The notes beneath the pieces were generated by a model. That model was not told where the DNA came from. It saw only the letters and a list, made by a program, of their open reading frames with translations, and made no database searches. A program made the position numbers and the translations under genes. Source: Colias croceus (Eukaryota; Arthropoda; Insecta; Lepidoptera; Pieridae). From it: a DNA stretch of 64,000 bases. How positions within the stretch are numbered: the first letter of the stretch is position 1; every line of letters starts with the position of its first letter. Below are positions 44,193-56,812 of the stretch, piece after piece. The DNA is taken from positions 7,514,501-7,578,500 of the forward strand of contig NC_059556.1 of assembly GCF_905220415.1 (NCBI RefSeq), written 5' to 3'.

Positions 44193-44810
44193 CTTTTTGC
44201 CAGTTTACAGGAAGTCAAATACACACTTTCCCACTTATTATATTAGAAAGTATGGTTTTATTCTTTGATAACATGGTAGTATATAACTAAGTAAAAATTT
44301 TTATGTAATCTAAATTTTAGCATCTTCTTGAGACGAAATTATGTATTGATTTAAGAGTTTTAAATCTGGCCAGTTAACATCAGATTAATTGTAAATTATT
44401 ATATCTGAATTCATGAGCGTAGCTAGCCATGGGCTCAGGGTGGGGCAACAATAAAAAATAATATGTAACCAGCAACTATAACCGAAGTCTTATCCCGGTC
44501 TTTGAACCTCAAAAGGAAAAAAGAAAACCCTTACAGGATCACTTTGTTGTCCATCAGCTGTCTGTCTAACAAGACCTTTTTTCTCAAGAACGCGTGATAG
44601 GCCGGTGGAAATTAACATTAAATTCGCAAAGCTTGATAGTGTTGCTTTTTTGGTATGTTGTTTGGATTAGTTAGGGTGATGTAAATATCAATTTGCAACT
44701 TCGAAAAAGTAGTGCTCGCTACGCACCACGCAAAATTTTGGACTTTTTTCACTTATTGCTCTTAGTCATAAACTATGCGTTTCCGACAGTAACATTCACT
44801 TTATAAATAA

Positions 44811-45014
44811 CTAGCTGTGCCACGCGGTTTCACCCGCGTGGCACAGCTCCTATTGGTCTTACCGTGATAATATATATAGCCTATATTACTCGTGGATAAT
44901 GTAGCTTTCGAATGGTGAAAGAATTTTTAAAATCGGTCCAGTAGTTTATGAGCCTATTCATTACAATCAAACAAACCCACAAAGTTTTCCTCTTTATATT
45001 ATTAGTGTAGAAGA
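44811..45014 (-). mobile_element. Helitron-like element, family R1
   Basis: Minus-strand TC start (plus 45,013-45,014, T after) and CTAG end (plus 44,811-44,814, A before). A strong hairpin, GCCACGCGGTTTC against ACCCGCGTGGC, lies beside the CTAG end. It is the same family as 9,355, 10,979 and 51,556. Confidence 0.8.
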
Positions 45015-45445
45015 TTATTAAATTGTGCGCAAGCTTTGTTTGGATCGCATTTTTTCTATCGACTGACGACTTTCGAGAATCGAGTGTGAATTTTCTTACG
45101 GATATTATGTTTAGTAGTTAGTACCTAGATAATTCAGTTTTTTAGATTTGTTTAGGTACCTCCCAGGTCAGAGCTTGGCCCACCCTGCCCCACCGTAATG
45201 TCTGTATTAATTTATGGCGAATGTGAAAAGATTAGGATTAGGATTTTTATTATGTAAAGATAAAACATTTTAATATTGTACTTGGCTCTTATTTACCATG
45301 TATTCTTATTTCATTTATACTGGTATAAAGGTAAGCGTTTTGGTATGGGAATTCTTTTTTCTTCTTTTGCTTCGCTTTACCCCTTTCCTAGTTCTGATGC
45401 GTCATGATGGCCTTTTTCGTTAACATCACTCGTTTCCTCAGCTTT

Positions 45446-45569
45446 TGAAGTGAAACTTCTTCAGGCGCGTTGAGAGTAAAATTTCAATGTCGCGTTATGG
45501 CAATACCGTCACATCATGGAATAAGTCGACGATTTTGGTATCTTTGAATCTTGCCAAAGAAGTTTCATT
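45446..45569 (+). repeat. Short interspersed repeat, family R3, copy 3
   Basis: It starts TGAAGTGAAACTTCTTCAGG and ends CTTGCCAAAGAAGTTTCA, so the termini are roughly inverted. It matches 17,191-17,309 throughout. Confidence 0.75.
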
Positions 45570-45806
45570 GTGTATTTGTATACATTGTATACATGGTAAT
45601 TATTCTTAATCAGAAAAAATGAAATAAATCCTTAATAACATGTATGCAGTCGATAAAAAGTAATTTCTATGAAATAACAAGCATTTGAAGATTAAGATAA
45701 CCTGATATAAACACAAAAATTTCAAATAATGTTACTTTGTTACCCATATCTTTAACATGTACACAATTATTTATGTTGTCCACTATATTTTATTATTAAC
45801 ATCTTG

Positions 45807-45822
45807 CACTCAACTTAATGAG
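45807..45822 (+). promoter_or_regulatory. GR promoter element upstream of GrE
   Basis: CACTCAACTTAATGAG, 102 bp before the GrE ATG. Confidence 0.7.
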
Positions 45823-45908
45823 ATCGGCAGTCATATAATAAATTTTCCTATAGAATGAATAGAAATTACCTTTTACTTTAGTACTGAGTTACTTGTCAGC
45901 ATAACACG

Positions 45909-47774
45909 ATGAATTCTTTGAGTACCAACACTTTTAACGAACAAAGAAAAGATTCAAATGTACTTTTTAATATTTTAATGATTTTAAGACTATTGACGGG
46001 CCATTACTATGAGTGCGAAACGGCGAACATATATAAAGTATTGAAAATAACTTATTGTTTCATATTAGGCTGTGTTATGAGTGTGGGTTATATTAATTTC
46101 TTTACGGCTACATCTATCAATATTAATTTATTTTTTGTAATAGAATTCTACTGCGGTGTAATAAAGTCTTTTTTCTTTGAGAACTCCATTCTCAAATTCA
46201 TAACATCGATACACAAGATGGATTACCTTCTTGGTTGTAAATCTGTACTTGTATCGAACCGTATAATATTTGTGTGTTTATTATTTATATTTTATATTGC
46301 TGCTTCACTATCATGTTTGTACATATTTTATTTCTCGATTACGGCTTTACTGTACTTGATCCCAGTATCTTTGTCACTGGTTTGTAGTGTATTACCACAC
46401 ATAATTTTACTGGACATTATTTATGTCCGTATGAAGTCGCTGAGAAAATTATTTGAACGTAAATGTATCAAGTTCAACGTGATTGGTAACGAACAAGTTA
46501 AATTTAAAATTATTAATATCAGAACCTGTCTGTTTATATATAAGACGATCATAAACAAATTTTCTGAAGCTAGCAAGGAGATACAACTTGGGGTAAATAT
46601 CTACATTCATATGTCCATTAGTAATCTCTATTAATATTGTGGTGGTGGTTGGTTGAAGATGGTAATCTCAGAAACTTCTGTATCGAGTTGAAAAACAATA
46701 TTATTTTTGCGTTGGATAGTTTATATAACGAGGAAAGTTAGACTACGTAGGTACGTAACATAATGCTACGACTTCAGAGCTGCAATTTGAAACCATGGAA
46801 ATATATTCCTCCTCAAAACAGGCTAAGTTGCGCAGGTTAGCAGGAAAAGAATTCCAACCAATACCCGCGGCCCCATCATTAAAGCGGCTCGACGGAACAC
46901 AGTGGGGTTTTAGTCGGTAGGAATCCGACATAACCCACGGCTCCTTCCCCGGGGGCAGTGGGTATCTTTGGAAGATTTCCCCACTATAAAAAAAAAGGTT
47001 AGCAGGAAAATTATAAAGGTAAAACAACCTCTATTTTCCAATTTCAGTTGATGATGATTATATTGACAAGTTATCCTCAGATGATATACTTCGTGAATGA
47101 AATTATAATGTTATATTCGAACAGTGTAAGTATTATACAACTGTAAAATATGTACATGTATTAGATATTATACATAAGCTTTGCCAAACCCATCTTTTTA
47201 TAACAACTAAGATAAACGCAATCAATTTCATTACGAGAATATTATAAAACTTCTAATTTTTATTTCTAACTGAAATTTATAAGTAGAATTAAAATTTTCA
47301 TTCCTCATTTTTAATATTTGCATGCGTGTCCATAATTTTTTTTAATTATTTTCTACAATCGTTTTATATATTTCAGTACTACACAAAAATTATTCCAGGA
47401 CTTATTAAAATAATTCAAACTCTAACATTACTTTTTATACCATCGATTATTTCCGAATTGATAAATAACGAATACGAGCAGATTTTAAAATCTCTGTGGA
47501 GGCAAATATTGTTTTGCACAGGTGAGTGTAACCCTTGAAAGTGACATACATATTAATAATACTTAAATTCTCATTAATTATTTTTTTTACAGATGAAACA
47601 CTGCTACGGGAGACACGGCAAGCGTATGTTTATATGAAGCTTCGGCCATTCAAGATCACAATATGGCGAGCGATTCGACTCAACCTCTCCATGCCCATCA
47701 GTTACATTAGTGTTTGCGTTAGTCACTTGATTGTGGTCGTACAGTTCACCAATGTTCATAAAACGCTTCATTAA
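45909..47774 (+). CDS. GrE: gustatory receptor, intact
   Basis: Exons at 45,909-46,592, 47,048-47,125, 47,377-47,521 and 47,593-47,774 give 362 residues. The N-terminus MNSLSTNTFNEQRKDSNVLF resembles those of GrA and GrG. GHYYECET, FFENSILKFITSIHKMDYLL and PHIILLDIIYVRMKSL follow in order. Exon 3 starts Tyr-Tyr instead of Asp-Tyr. Exon 4 is very close to those of the other copies and ends SHLIVVVQFTNVHKTLH. Intron 1 is the longest of its class because it carries a 148-bp SINE-like insertion with a 14-bp target duplication. AATAAA at 47,804-47,809 is a likely poly(A) signal. Function is as for the family; the ligand is unknown. Confidence 0.88.
46849..46996 (+). mobile_element. SINE-like retroposon in GrE intron 1
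   Basis: 148 bp ending in an A run and flanked by the 14-bp direct repeat GGTTAGCAGGAAAA (46,835-46,848 and 46,997-47,010). It is GC-rich with blocks such as GTGGGGTTTTAGTCGGTAGG and CTCCTTCCCCGGGGGCAGTG. No A or B box is obvious, so it may be the 3' end of a LINE. Confidence 0.85.
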
Positions 47775-48534
47775 TCATTCTCTATTATTTAGGTTACTAT
47801 AATAATAAAGAGCTTTTTATATCAGTCTGTCCCTTTCTATTGCTTTAGCTTCTTTGGCGCGCATTGTCAACCGTCAAACCACATAATAAAATTTAAGTTC
47901 AGGCACAGATAATATAATACCTACTATACTAGCTGTGATACTAGGTTCAGGCAACTTTTTATTTATTAATACGTGTTAATAGCATTTAAGATTTTTTTTA
48001 TTTTTCTCATTCGAATCACATCTTGCTATATTATAAATAAGAAAGTTTGTTTGTTTGTCAATCTTTCTGTCTCTCGCCATGGAGCGTTTTCTTTTATGGC
48101 TCTTTTATGTCTGGATATAATCCAAATTGACTCTGGATTTTTGTGTCTAGAATCTTGAGAATGACTAAATATATGAATTTACTTTGTATTTGACTACGCG
48201 AGTCGAAAGCTTGTTTTATAAATACAATCCATGATGTAATAAGGCAACTTATTTTAAACTTCACGTATTGTTATATGTACCTACATATTTTAAGGTATAT
48301 ATTTTTTAACTGTGTACTTACTAAAATGTAGGTAATTTAGCAATGTAAAGTAAAAATAGATTATAAATGTAATTATTATACTGCGTTGTTTTTATTACCT
48401 TTATGTTTGTTTCATTAATTACATTCCTAAAAGCATTTGAAAAATATTGTTCAATATTTCAATTAAATAAATTAATAGCATCGAACGGCGGCGTACTCAG
48501 CACACGTGTGCAATAAAATTGTTTTAATATCGAC
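47775..48534. other. Spacer between GrE and GrF
   Basis: AT-rich, with no repeat family recognised and no gene. The GR promoter element seen before GrA-GrE is absent in the 300 bp before GrF. Confidence 0.55.
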
Positions 48535-50353
48535 ATGATTTTTTATAAAAGTAAAAGTGAGACAAAATATATTAATACTTTAACTCAATTGATGTTTCTC
48601 CGAATGCTCTTTGGGCATTATTACGATTTCCAATCTGCAAAACGATACAATCTATTGAAAAGGATTTACTGTACATCTTATATCATTGTCACAAGCTTGT
48701 TTTTATTCCATTGCATTAGTTTCGATGTGACAAACCCCTTTTTGTATACAGGAATTGAATTTTATCTCACTATAATGAAGTCGTTTTTCTTTGAAAAAAA
48801 AATTATTTTTTTCTTCTTTCGAATGCTCGATTCCGATAAGATTTTGGATTTCAATTCGAGGATAGTTAATACGAAAATCTACGTTATGTTGTTTGGTATA
48901 ATTATAATACAGATCGCGCTGTTTATTATTGACTCGGATAAGTCATGTTTCGTGTTTCTGATATCTTTGTCGATATCTTTGAGTTATATGCCACAAATAA
49001 TAGAAATAGATGTTATGCACAATCGCATAAAGAAGCTAAGGAAATTCTTCACTTGTAAGTTTTTTTCTGTAAACGTTATTGGTCGAGATATGATTGAATA
49101 CAGGAAACAGAATTTAAGAAAGTGCTTGCGAGTTTACGAAAGTTTGATAAATAACATGCATCTTGTGGAGAGAGATGTAAATGTAACGGTAAGTTGAAAT
49201 GAATATACTATTTAATTAGGTAACTTTTAATAAGTACTTAAAATCTCAACAGTCATCCAAATCGGTTCACCCAGTCGAAAGGTCTGGGTCAACAATCCCA
49301 AAAAAACAATTGAATTAAGAAACTTTTTTGAGTTGGCTGAAAAATGCAAATTTTATTGATTAATGTTAATTTCGAGATATCTTTTCAATTACCTACTTCC
49401 AATTAATTTTGTATTCCCTTTCAGTTATTTATTTCTATACTCGTTAATTATCCTGAAACTTTATCGCAACTTTGGGAAACCATCTTACTATTTGGAAACC
49501 CAGTAAGTAGATTTCATTTTATTGTCTTTTATAAGATAGTTTCAATTTTATAACCTAATTCGAAGTAAATGTAACTATTAATAATTTTTACTTTATTTGT
49601 AACTGATAATAATTTTTGTCAACACTCCTTATGTTTCCTTTAGATCTGGCCAATAAATGACGTGATATTTTTGGTCTGTTCAGCCCTTCTTATGATAGTA
49701 TTGTTATTTGTACCGGCAATTATAGCAGAACTAATTAATGGTGAATGTGAGCGGATTATCAAGATTTTAATGCATCAGGCAGTCTTTTGGAAAGGTATAA
49801 ATTATGAAATTATGAGTTATATTAATAATTCATTTCAGTGTTGGCAGAAATCGAACCTTGTACCTATACTATACCAAAGAAGAACAAGATAAAGTTATAA
49901 TATACTAAGCGCGCACGGCTTCGCCCACGTTGTCATAAGAAAACCACGCATATTCTAGCACGTTCTAGCGAGATTTCCATGAAATCCTTTCTCAGATCTA
50001 TCGTTGCAGCAAATTTCATCCAAATCGGTGCAGTCGTTTAAGCGTGAAAAAAAACCAGACAGACAAACCTAGAGACAGACACAATATATTTAGCATAAAT
50101 AATATTATAAGTAGTTACCTATATCTTTCTGCTTATTCTTGAATTATTGCTGATTAATATAGTACTTATCTCATTTTCAGACGAAACTCTTCGCACAGAA
50201 ATACGACGTGTTCTATTCACGATAACCAATCAACCCATAAAGATGTATATTTTTCGTACAATTCCCTTAAATATCTCTCTACCCATCAACTTTGTTAGCG
50301 TTTGTATCTCACACCTCATCGTTGCTGCGCAGTTCAGAAATAACATACAATAA
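48535..50353 (+). CDS. GrF: divergent gustatory receptor, intact
   Basis: Exons at 48,535-49,188, 49,425-49,502, 49,644-49,794 and 50,181-50,353 give 351 residues with the same intron phases (0, 0, 1) and the same 78-bp exon 2 as its neighbours. The sequence is the most divergent of the array: GHYYDFQSAKRYNLL replaces GHYYECET, FFEKKIIFFFFRMLD replaces the FFENSILK stretch, and exon 3 is 6 bp longer. The core is kept, including FVPAIIAELINGECERIIK and the last segment SHLIVAAQF. It lacks the promoter block shared by the others. A 46-bp tandem duplication starting at 50,335 overlaps the stop codon without changing the reading frame. It is an older paralogue within the cluster; the ligand is unknown. 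Confidence 0.85.
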
Positions 50354-50417
50354 TACAAGTAAATATTATATATAAATATTCAGAAATAACATACAATAAT
50401 ACAAGTAAATATTATAT
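50335..50417 (+). repeat. 46-bp tandem duplication at the GrF stop codon
   Basis: CAGAAATAACATACAATAAT recurs at 50,335 and 50,381. The first copy holds the last codons and the stop of GrF, the second lies in the 3' UTR. Confidence 0.85.
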
Positions 50418-50710
50418 TCTAAAAATTATTTAATGTAAATACCTACTCTAGTCTAAGGATTTTATATAAAATGTTTTTACTTTTTAACATCTATGACAAA
50501 TGCCAGATACAACTAAATATTGCACGACTCTTATTAATTCGAGTCAATAGCGAGTGCTCTATGATCGAAAAAAATTGTATTGCCTTGGTTCTGCTACTAT
50601 TTTATTAACTACACGATTAATCCACGTTATATCCTAAATCTGCGCACCATTTTACAGATAATGCAGTTTAATATTTTAAAATTTTTGGTATTCATATTTT
50701 TAAATGTAAT

Positions 50711-50946
50711 GACCGACTGACCGGTTGACTTGGTTGGTAGTGGCCCTGCCTTCCAAGCCAGAGGTCGTGGGTTCGATTCCCACCCGGGGCAAATGTTTGT
50801 GTGATGAACATAGATGTTTGCTCTGTGTCTGGGTGTTTAATCAGCCATCTGGTTTCCATAACACAAGCGAAAGCTCAGTATGGGATCAGATCGTGCCGTG
50901 TGTGAAAATTGTCCCATAATATTTATTTATTTATTTATTTATTTAT
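50711..50946 (+). mobile_element. tRNA-derived SINE, copy 2
   Basis: A-box-like TGGTTGGTAGTGG, B box GGGTTCGATTCCCAC, then a body shared with 36,190-36,455 and an (ATTT)n tail. The B box is close to the tRNA consensus, so this copy is younger or better kept. Confidence 0.87.
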
Positions 50947-51309
50947 TATTTATTAATGTTAAGTAGAACATTTTAAATAAGAACAATATTGTATTATGTG
51001 CCTCGAACTAGATTCATACCAATATATCATTTGATTGACAGCACAAATTAACTAAAGTTTACTTTAAGCAAAAGGTATTCATAATATTGGCTAATGGTAA
51101 GGCTAATGTAATAATAATATAGAGTTTAGCAGCGATGCATGACAAATCAAATGATTATCAGATCATCAGTGTCAACAAATTAGCATATTGTTTGTTTACA
51201 CCACAGAATGCGGTCCATGTTATAAACGACAAGCCGTTCTTCCCGGCTCTATAATATACAAGCTATGCTCTGCAGTTTTACACGCATTGTTCCGCTATTA
51301 TTGGTCTTA

Positions 51310-51484
51310 GGGCTGATTTTTCAATCCTTGGTTAAATGTTATTCGTTGAATAACGTATTAAACTACCATTTCAAAAATGTATTCTAATTACCTGTATTTG
51401 ACAGTTTACAGGTGACATTTTAATATTATCGTGTAATACTTTATTGGATGGATAAGTTTTAACCAAGGATTGAAAAATCGGCCC
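51310..51484. mobile_element. MITE with TTA target duplication
   Basis: 175 bp with ends GGGCTGATTTTTCAATCCTT and the complement AAGGATTGAAAAATCGGCCC, and TTA at 51,307-51,309 and 51,485-51,487. PIF/Harbinger type by its duplication. Confidence 0.87.
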
Positions 51485-51555
51485 TTAGTGTGATGATATA
51501 GTATTAGCGCGTTCAATTAAACAAACAAGCTTAAAGTTTTATTAATATTAGTATA

Positions 51556-51751
51556 CTAGCTGCGCTCCGCGGTTTCACCCGCGTGTCTCCGCTCCTGTTG
51601 GTCTTAGCGTGATGATATATTAGTCTATAGCCTTCCTGAATAAATGGGCTATATAACACTGAAATAATTTTCCAAATCGGACATGTAGTTTCGGAGATTA
51701 GCGTGTTCAACTTAACAAAATTACTTTTCAGCGTTATAATATTAGTATAGA
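51556..51751 (-). mobile_element. Helitron-like element, family R1
   Basis: CTAG at 51,556-51,559 after A, and GA|T at 51,750-51,752, so A|TC...CTAG|T on the minus strand. The hairpin CCGCGGTTTCACCCGCG lies beside the CTAG end. Confidence 0.8.
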
Positions 51752-52064
51752 TTAGTTGATAAGAGTATCTATAAATTACTATTGGAGCTATGTTTTATTT
51801 TATAAGGTTTACATGTATTAATTTTTACTATAATTATATTTATATATATAATATAATGTAAAGTAAGAACACAAGGAAAATAACATTCGTTAGAAGTACG
51901 CCCATTAAGAAAGTATATAAATATATTATGTACATTACGTGACTAATATTATGTATTCTTACACTATTATAATATTATTTATCTGTGGTTCTTACAATGA
52001 ATACAGAACGTCGTCTTATTTGTTTTGTTAATTGTAGGTATTTATAATGCAATTGATGGGTTAC

Positions 52065-52410
52065 CTATTTTAGTTTTTTTTTTTTATGTATTAGCCAATA
52101 GCGGGCAAACGAGCTGGCGCGTCATCGGATTAATGCGATGATTGGCGCCGCCCAACATCACCCACAAGACCTGTGTGCCTAGTGCGAGTTTTCATCGAGT
52201 ACGAAACGTTACTATCGCGTTTGCGTCACAGCCGAATTAGTATGGGAAATCGAACAGCGCCCCTAGCGGACGTATGGGGAAGCTTTGATTCCCCATACAA
52301 ATTTCGCTGTGACGCAGACGCGATAGTAACGTTTCGTACTCGATGAAAACTCGCACTAGGCACACTGTACGGTTGCAGGTGTGTTGCCGGCCTTTTAGGG
52401 ACCAAGAAAT
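52065..52410 (+). repeat. Interspersed repeat carrying a nested palindrome
   Basis: A T run, then GCGGGCAAACGAGCTGGCGC and ATTGGCGCCGCCCAACATCA, and after the nested element GGTTGCAGGTGTGTTGCCGG. These blocks are widespread in lepidopteran genomes as far as I recall; the class is uncertain. Confidence 0.55.
52173..52365. mobile_element. Palindromic MITE nested in another repeat
   Basis: 193 bp with near-perfect arms of about 60 bp: GTGTGCCTAGTGCGAGTTTT on the left and the complement AAAACTCGCACTAGGCACAC on the right. CTGT/TGT on both sides may be the target duplication. It interrupts the repeat at 52,065-52,410. Confidence 0.88.
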
Positions 52411-53430
52411 CTACTTCAACATGACAATTAACAAATGACATTTTTTATGGCTTACCACCTTGGAAATAATTTAAAACTTTTAACTTACTATAGGTAATAA
52501 CTATAGACCAGATCACCGAATCACCACAAAAATACTGATTTCTGAATATTTCTTTTTGTGACTTTAAATCATCGAAATAATACTTTATTTGGTGAAAATG
52601 ATTATTCTCTAACCTGGACCATATCTGCCATCTAATGAACATATTTAGTGCGCCTAATATCATTCAGCTACTTACTGATATTCTGTTGTGAACCACTTTT
52701 CCATTTATGTTTGTGTTATCTTTCATTATATTATTTTTGTCTATAATATGCATGTCATATAATAGCAGCTCTAGTTCTCTACCATAACTCCATATAATAT
52801 ATCGAAGATAATACGACTAAATTAAAAAGCACCAAATGTGTATACGAATATTCCGATTATTATACAACTAATTTAAACTGCTGGGTGCATTCATAACTAC
52901 ATCTATTCAACGTGCTAAGACCGATTCCAATTAACTAAAATATCTCCAAGACATGTATAAACATGTACTACATTAGAGCTCTGAGTTGCGATAACGTCTC
53001 AACTCCTTAGCAATTTGCACAAATTGCGCTCAAGTTCAGATGAAATTGAGTCGCAGTAGAGATATCATTAGGAACGGAAACTTTGGCGTTCGAGAGAAGC
53101 CACATTTTATTGCTGAAGTAAGTTCGGATCAGCGGCTTATTCCCAAGATACTTCCAAGGATGTGAACAGAATGGCTAAGTACAGGCAATAGATAACAATG
53201 TTGATGTTAGAATACATTTATAATTAAAGTTGTGTGTTGTTTTATTTATTCAACAAATAACCCTGTACAATATTGTTACCTTATTTAGCTTGAATATGAT
53301 TGCATTTTAAGATTGATGCATTTATCATATACCTAGATAAAATTATGCAAAGCAGTGCTGATACATTTAAAAATCGTTGCAAACAAATAAAATATATAGG
53401 GATTTATATATCATGCTAAAAATAATAATG

Positions 53431-53516
53431 AATAACTCAGCCCCCGGAATCATAGACACAATAGAAAATCTATTGTGTCGTGGACCGATCGGTCCGCTGA
53501 GGGCTCAATGGGTTAA
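53431..53516 (-). repeat. Short hairpin repeat, copy 2
   Basis: Inverted copy of 35,981-36,063, with the same GACACAATAGA hairpin and CCGATCGG palindrome. Confidence 0.85.
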
Positions 53517-56382
53517 TCAATGAAAGTATACATAGTTTACAAAATTACTATAGTTATGTTATAAGATCATTTATAAATTGGTGGATCCATTGCTTGGTTA
53601 AAAATTACAATACATGGGATAAAGGATTAAACTCCAAATTCACACATTCTGATCTATTGAAACATGCGGTATAACACAGATATAGTGAATATAGTGAAGT
53701 ATAGATAAAATCGTATTCATCATTCCATGTAATTATTCTTAGATATTAGTTAGTAATATAATGTATTTATTTATTTATTTATTTCTGATTCCTTACAGCT
53801 ATGTTTACAATAATTACATAATAATTAAACAATACGCCAATGAAAAGAATTCCATCAATAGAATCATTATAAAAAAAAACATGTGACAAAGAAAATTGAG
53901 TAGTATTTAAAGTTAATATATTTAAATATTTTCATCAATGTTTTGTTTCTTGTTCTGATGCTAGTCTATTCATTCATTCAAATTTGTTCACAACTAACCA
54001 CTGCGGCATCCAGTCCCCTATATCTTTGTATACAATACGCATTCAAACTGTCTGTTAAATTTACCCAGTCGCATTCAGTATATTTCTAGCCCGGCCTCTA
54101 AGGGGTGATTTACATGCCTTCATGAAGACTTAGAATTTAAGGCTGCAATGTCTGTCAGCCTTGCATGGTCCAGGGCAATACATTTGGATGCTACATAAAC
54201 ACTAGTGGTATATTAACCTATTTCTCTTACGATAAACCTTTCTCTCTGAAATTTAATCTAGCTTGAGATGAATTTGCAATTCATTGTTTTTGATGTCGTG
54301 GGCTAAACTGTCATGTGTTTACGAAATTGTTGACTAGATGCGATGATAAATAAATGCGTTTTTATATAAAATTATAGCAATTCGTTAAAAGTGTAGAAAG
54401 CTGGATATATAAAAGAAATTTGAAACATTGCGAAAGATAAAGATGAAAGTAGATGTTTAACAAAAAGTTTAATTACATTACAAATAGTTTATCTTGTTAA
54501 AACTGATCTGTGTGTATCTGTTTATCCGTTTTAATCTTGGAAACATTTATATATCTTTCGTGTAGTTATTAACTTATCTTGTGTGAACATTCAAAATATC
54601 GTGTGTCTACTTTACTTTATTAATTAAGAACCAAAACGTGTACATAATGTACAATACAACCAAATACATATTATATTATCTACATATGAAGTACAATTTC
54701 AATCAGTAGAGTGGTCATGTGCACCAGCTGCGCGCTGACGGGTTAATTTTGTATGCTAATATGCAGCACACGCTTTATTAAAACATACATATAAAACGTA
54801 TGCTTCATTTGTATGCATAAAAGATTAAAATGAATTCCCTTATAAATAACTGTTAGACTTTTTGTTATAAGAGGACATCCTCATAAAATATATATTCATA
54901 AATGAAGACAGATTTTGATTCCATGCATTGAGATAATATTACTACGTATGGAGGAGACACCACGAACAAAATCTGTGCGCCATTTTTTTGCTCTAACTAA
55001 GTTTTAAAAATTATTATCTAGTTAGGTACTTACCGATGAAAGTTATTCATTTGCACTTTTCCGTATTATTTGTGCAATATCGTAACACACACGAAGGCAT
55101 ATTTGATGCGTTTCACTTTAAAACAAATAAAAAATGAGCGTGCAGTTACGCCATATGGCGTATGTTAAGCGGAACATAAGTGATGTAGGCGGTGTCGTCT
55201 CCATATTATGTATATCTCAATGATTTCATGATGCCTTTTTATAGTTATCGCGCTTGATTGATTTGTAAGGGAAATAAATTACTTAGAAATATTGTAATGC
55301 ATGTAATAAGACAAATCAAATATTAATTAAAGAGATACTTTATTTACAGAGAAAAAAAAATTCTGTATCTATTTTATGACAATTTTCAGTAAGTTTTGTG
55401 TTCTAGTTGAAACGATCACTAGAAATTATTCCTAGTGCAAAATATTCTGAAGCATTTTTAAGTGGTCAAATAAATGTCTGCATTAAAACAACGTAAGTAG
55501 GTGTCTTAGTCATAGCAGATCAATATTTAATCTTTTCTTTAATTTCCCGGTTCGGCAGGGCTATAAAGTATTTAATATTTTTTATATTCTTCCAAAATAA
55601 TACGAAATGTACTTAATTATCTGCAATGTTCAAGAGAATGGTGAGCAGAAAGCTTGGCGCAAATAAATCATATCAAGTGACAGGAACCACGCCTTTGCAT
55701 TACCGATGGAATAATTTATTTGCGAATATACGAAAATAAATATAGAAAGGATAGAATTGTGGTTTCAAATTTATAAATACTAAAACTCTATAATATATAA
55801 ATAAATAAATTTCTCGTGTTCTCGTCTCGGCTTACACAATTTTCATGAAATTTTGTGTGCATACGGGTAAGTCTGTGAATCGGCCAACATCTATTGATAC
55901 CCTTAAGAGTAGGTCAGAACAACGTTTGCGGGGACAGCTAGTTCTCTTATAAAATTCTCATGGCAGTGTTACTTCTCCATTTTTATTATGTTTTTTGTAT
56001 ATTTTAAAGAACTTCAATTTAAATTGACGCAACCCTTTTTTTTCTCAATAATTAATTGTAGGTATATTGTTAAGACTAAAACTACACTTATTGTTATAAG
56101 TATTCATTTATTGTTCGAAGCTTTAAAATTTGCGATACTAAAAATAGCAAAGCAAAAAGCAATTTAATTACATTTCATTGTAAGTTCGGTTCATTAATTA
56201 ACGGCAACAATAGTTAGACGGGTATTGTGTTTGAGAACTAACATTAATCATTATAAACAGATAAAGAGTAGGTCTTAGGATTTCGCTAGCTATTCCTTTT
56301 AGCAAAATTTATTATTTTCTTAAAACATATACTTTAACTACGATATTAGAGAAGCGACGAAAGAAACTCATGTGTGTGGAGT

Positions 56383-56515
56383 ATAGCGCTCGGCAAACTT
56401 CTTGGCCAAAAAGAAGCGCGGTGGGGAGCTTGCGCATATAAAAATGTTCTAAAACTGGATGCGCAAACTTCCCCCACCACGCTACTTTTTGGCCAAGAAG
56501 TTTGCCGGGCGCTAT
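56383..56515. repeat. Hairpin MITE, copy 2
   Basis: 133 bp, the same family as 14,381-14,501. Here TA flanks TAGCGC...GCGCTA on both sides, which suggests a TA target duplication. Confidence 0.85.
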
Positions 56516-56812
56516 AACTAATATTTATGCACTAGCTATCCGCCACGACTTCGCTCTTTATACATGTTTTTATTAGATAAGATAGTGTAATTAATCAAAT
56601 TTCCATGAAAGCTTAAAGTTAAAATAATGAACTTTGCCATTTAATTAAGAATTTATTTCTTATTCATTAGATTCGTTTGATAACCATTAAATTATATTAA
56701 ATTACTAGCTTCCGCCCGCGACTCCGTCCGCGCGGATGTCCGTCTTCGCGTGGATGGTTTATTTCTGCATTTTGAGTAACTCTGACAATGACATCTTACA
56801 AAAAAAAAGGTA

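Larger units (their letters stand above)
44193..45806. other. Spacer between GrD and GrE
   Basis: It holds a Helitron-like element (44,811) and an R3 repeat (45,446). From about 45,640 the sequence matches the GrB/GrC upstream region (TTTCTATGAAATA, GTTACCCATATCTTTAACAT), so the conserved GR 5' region begins there. No other gene is seen. Confidence 0.6.
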
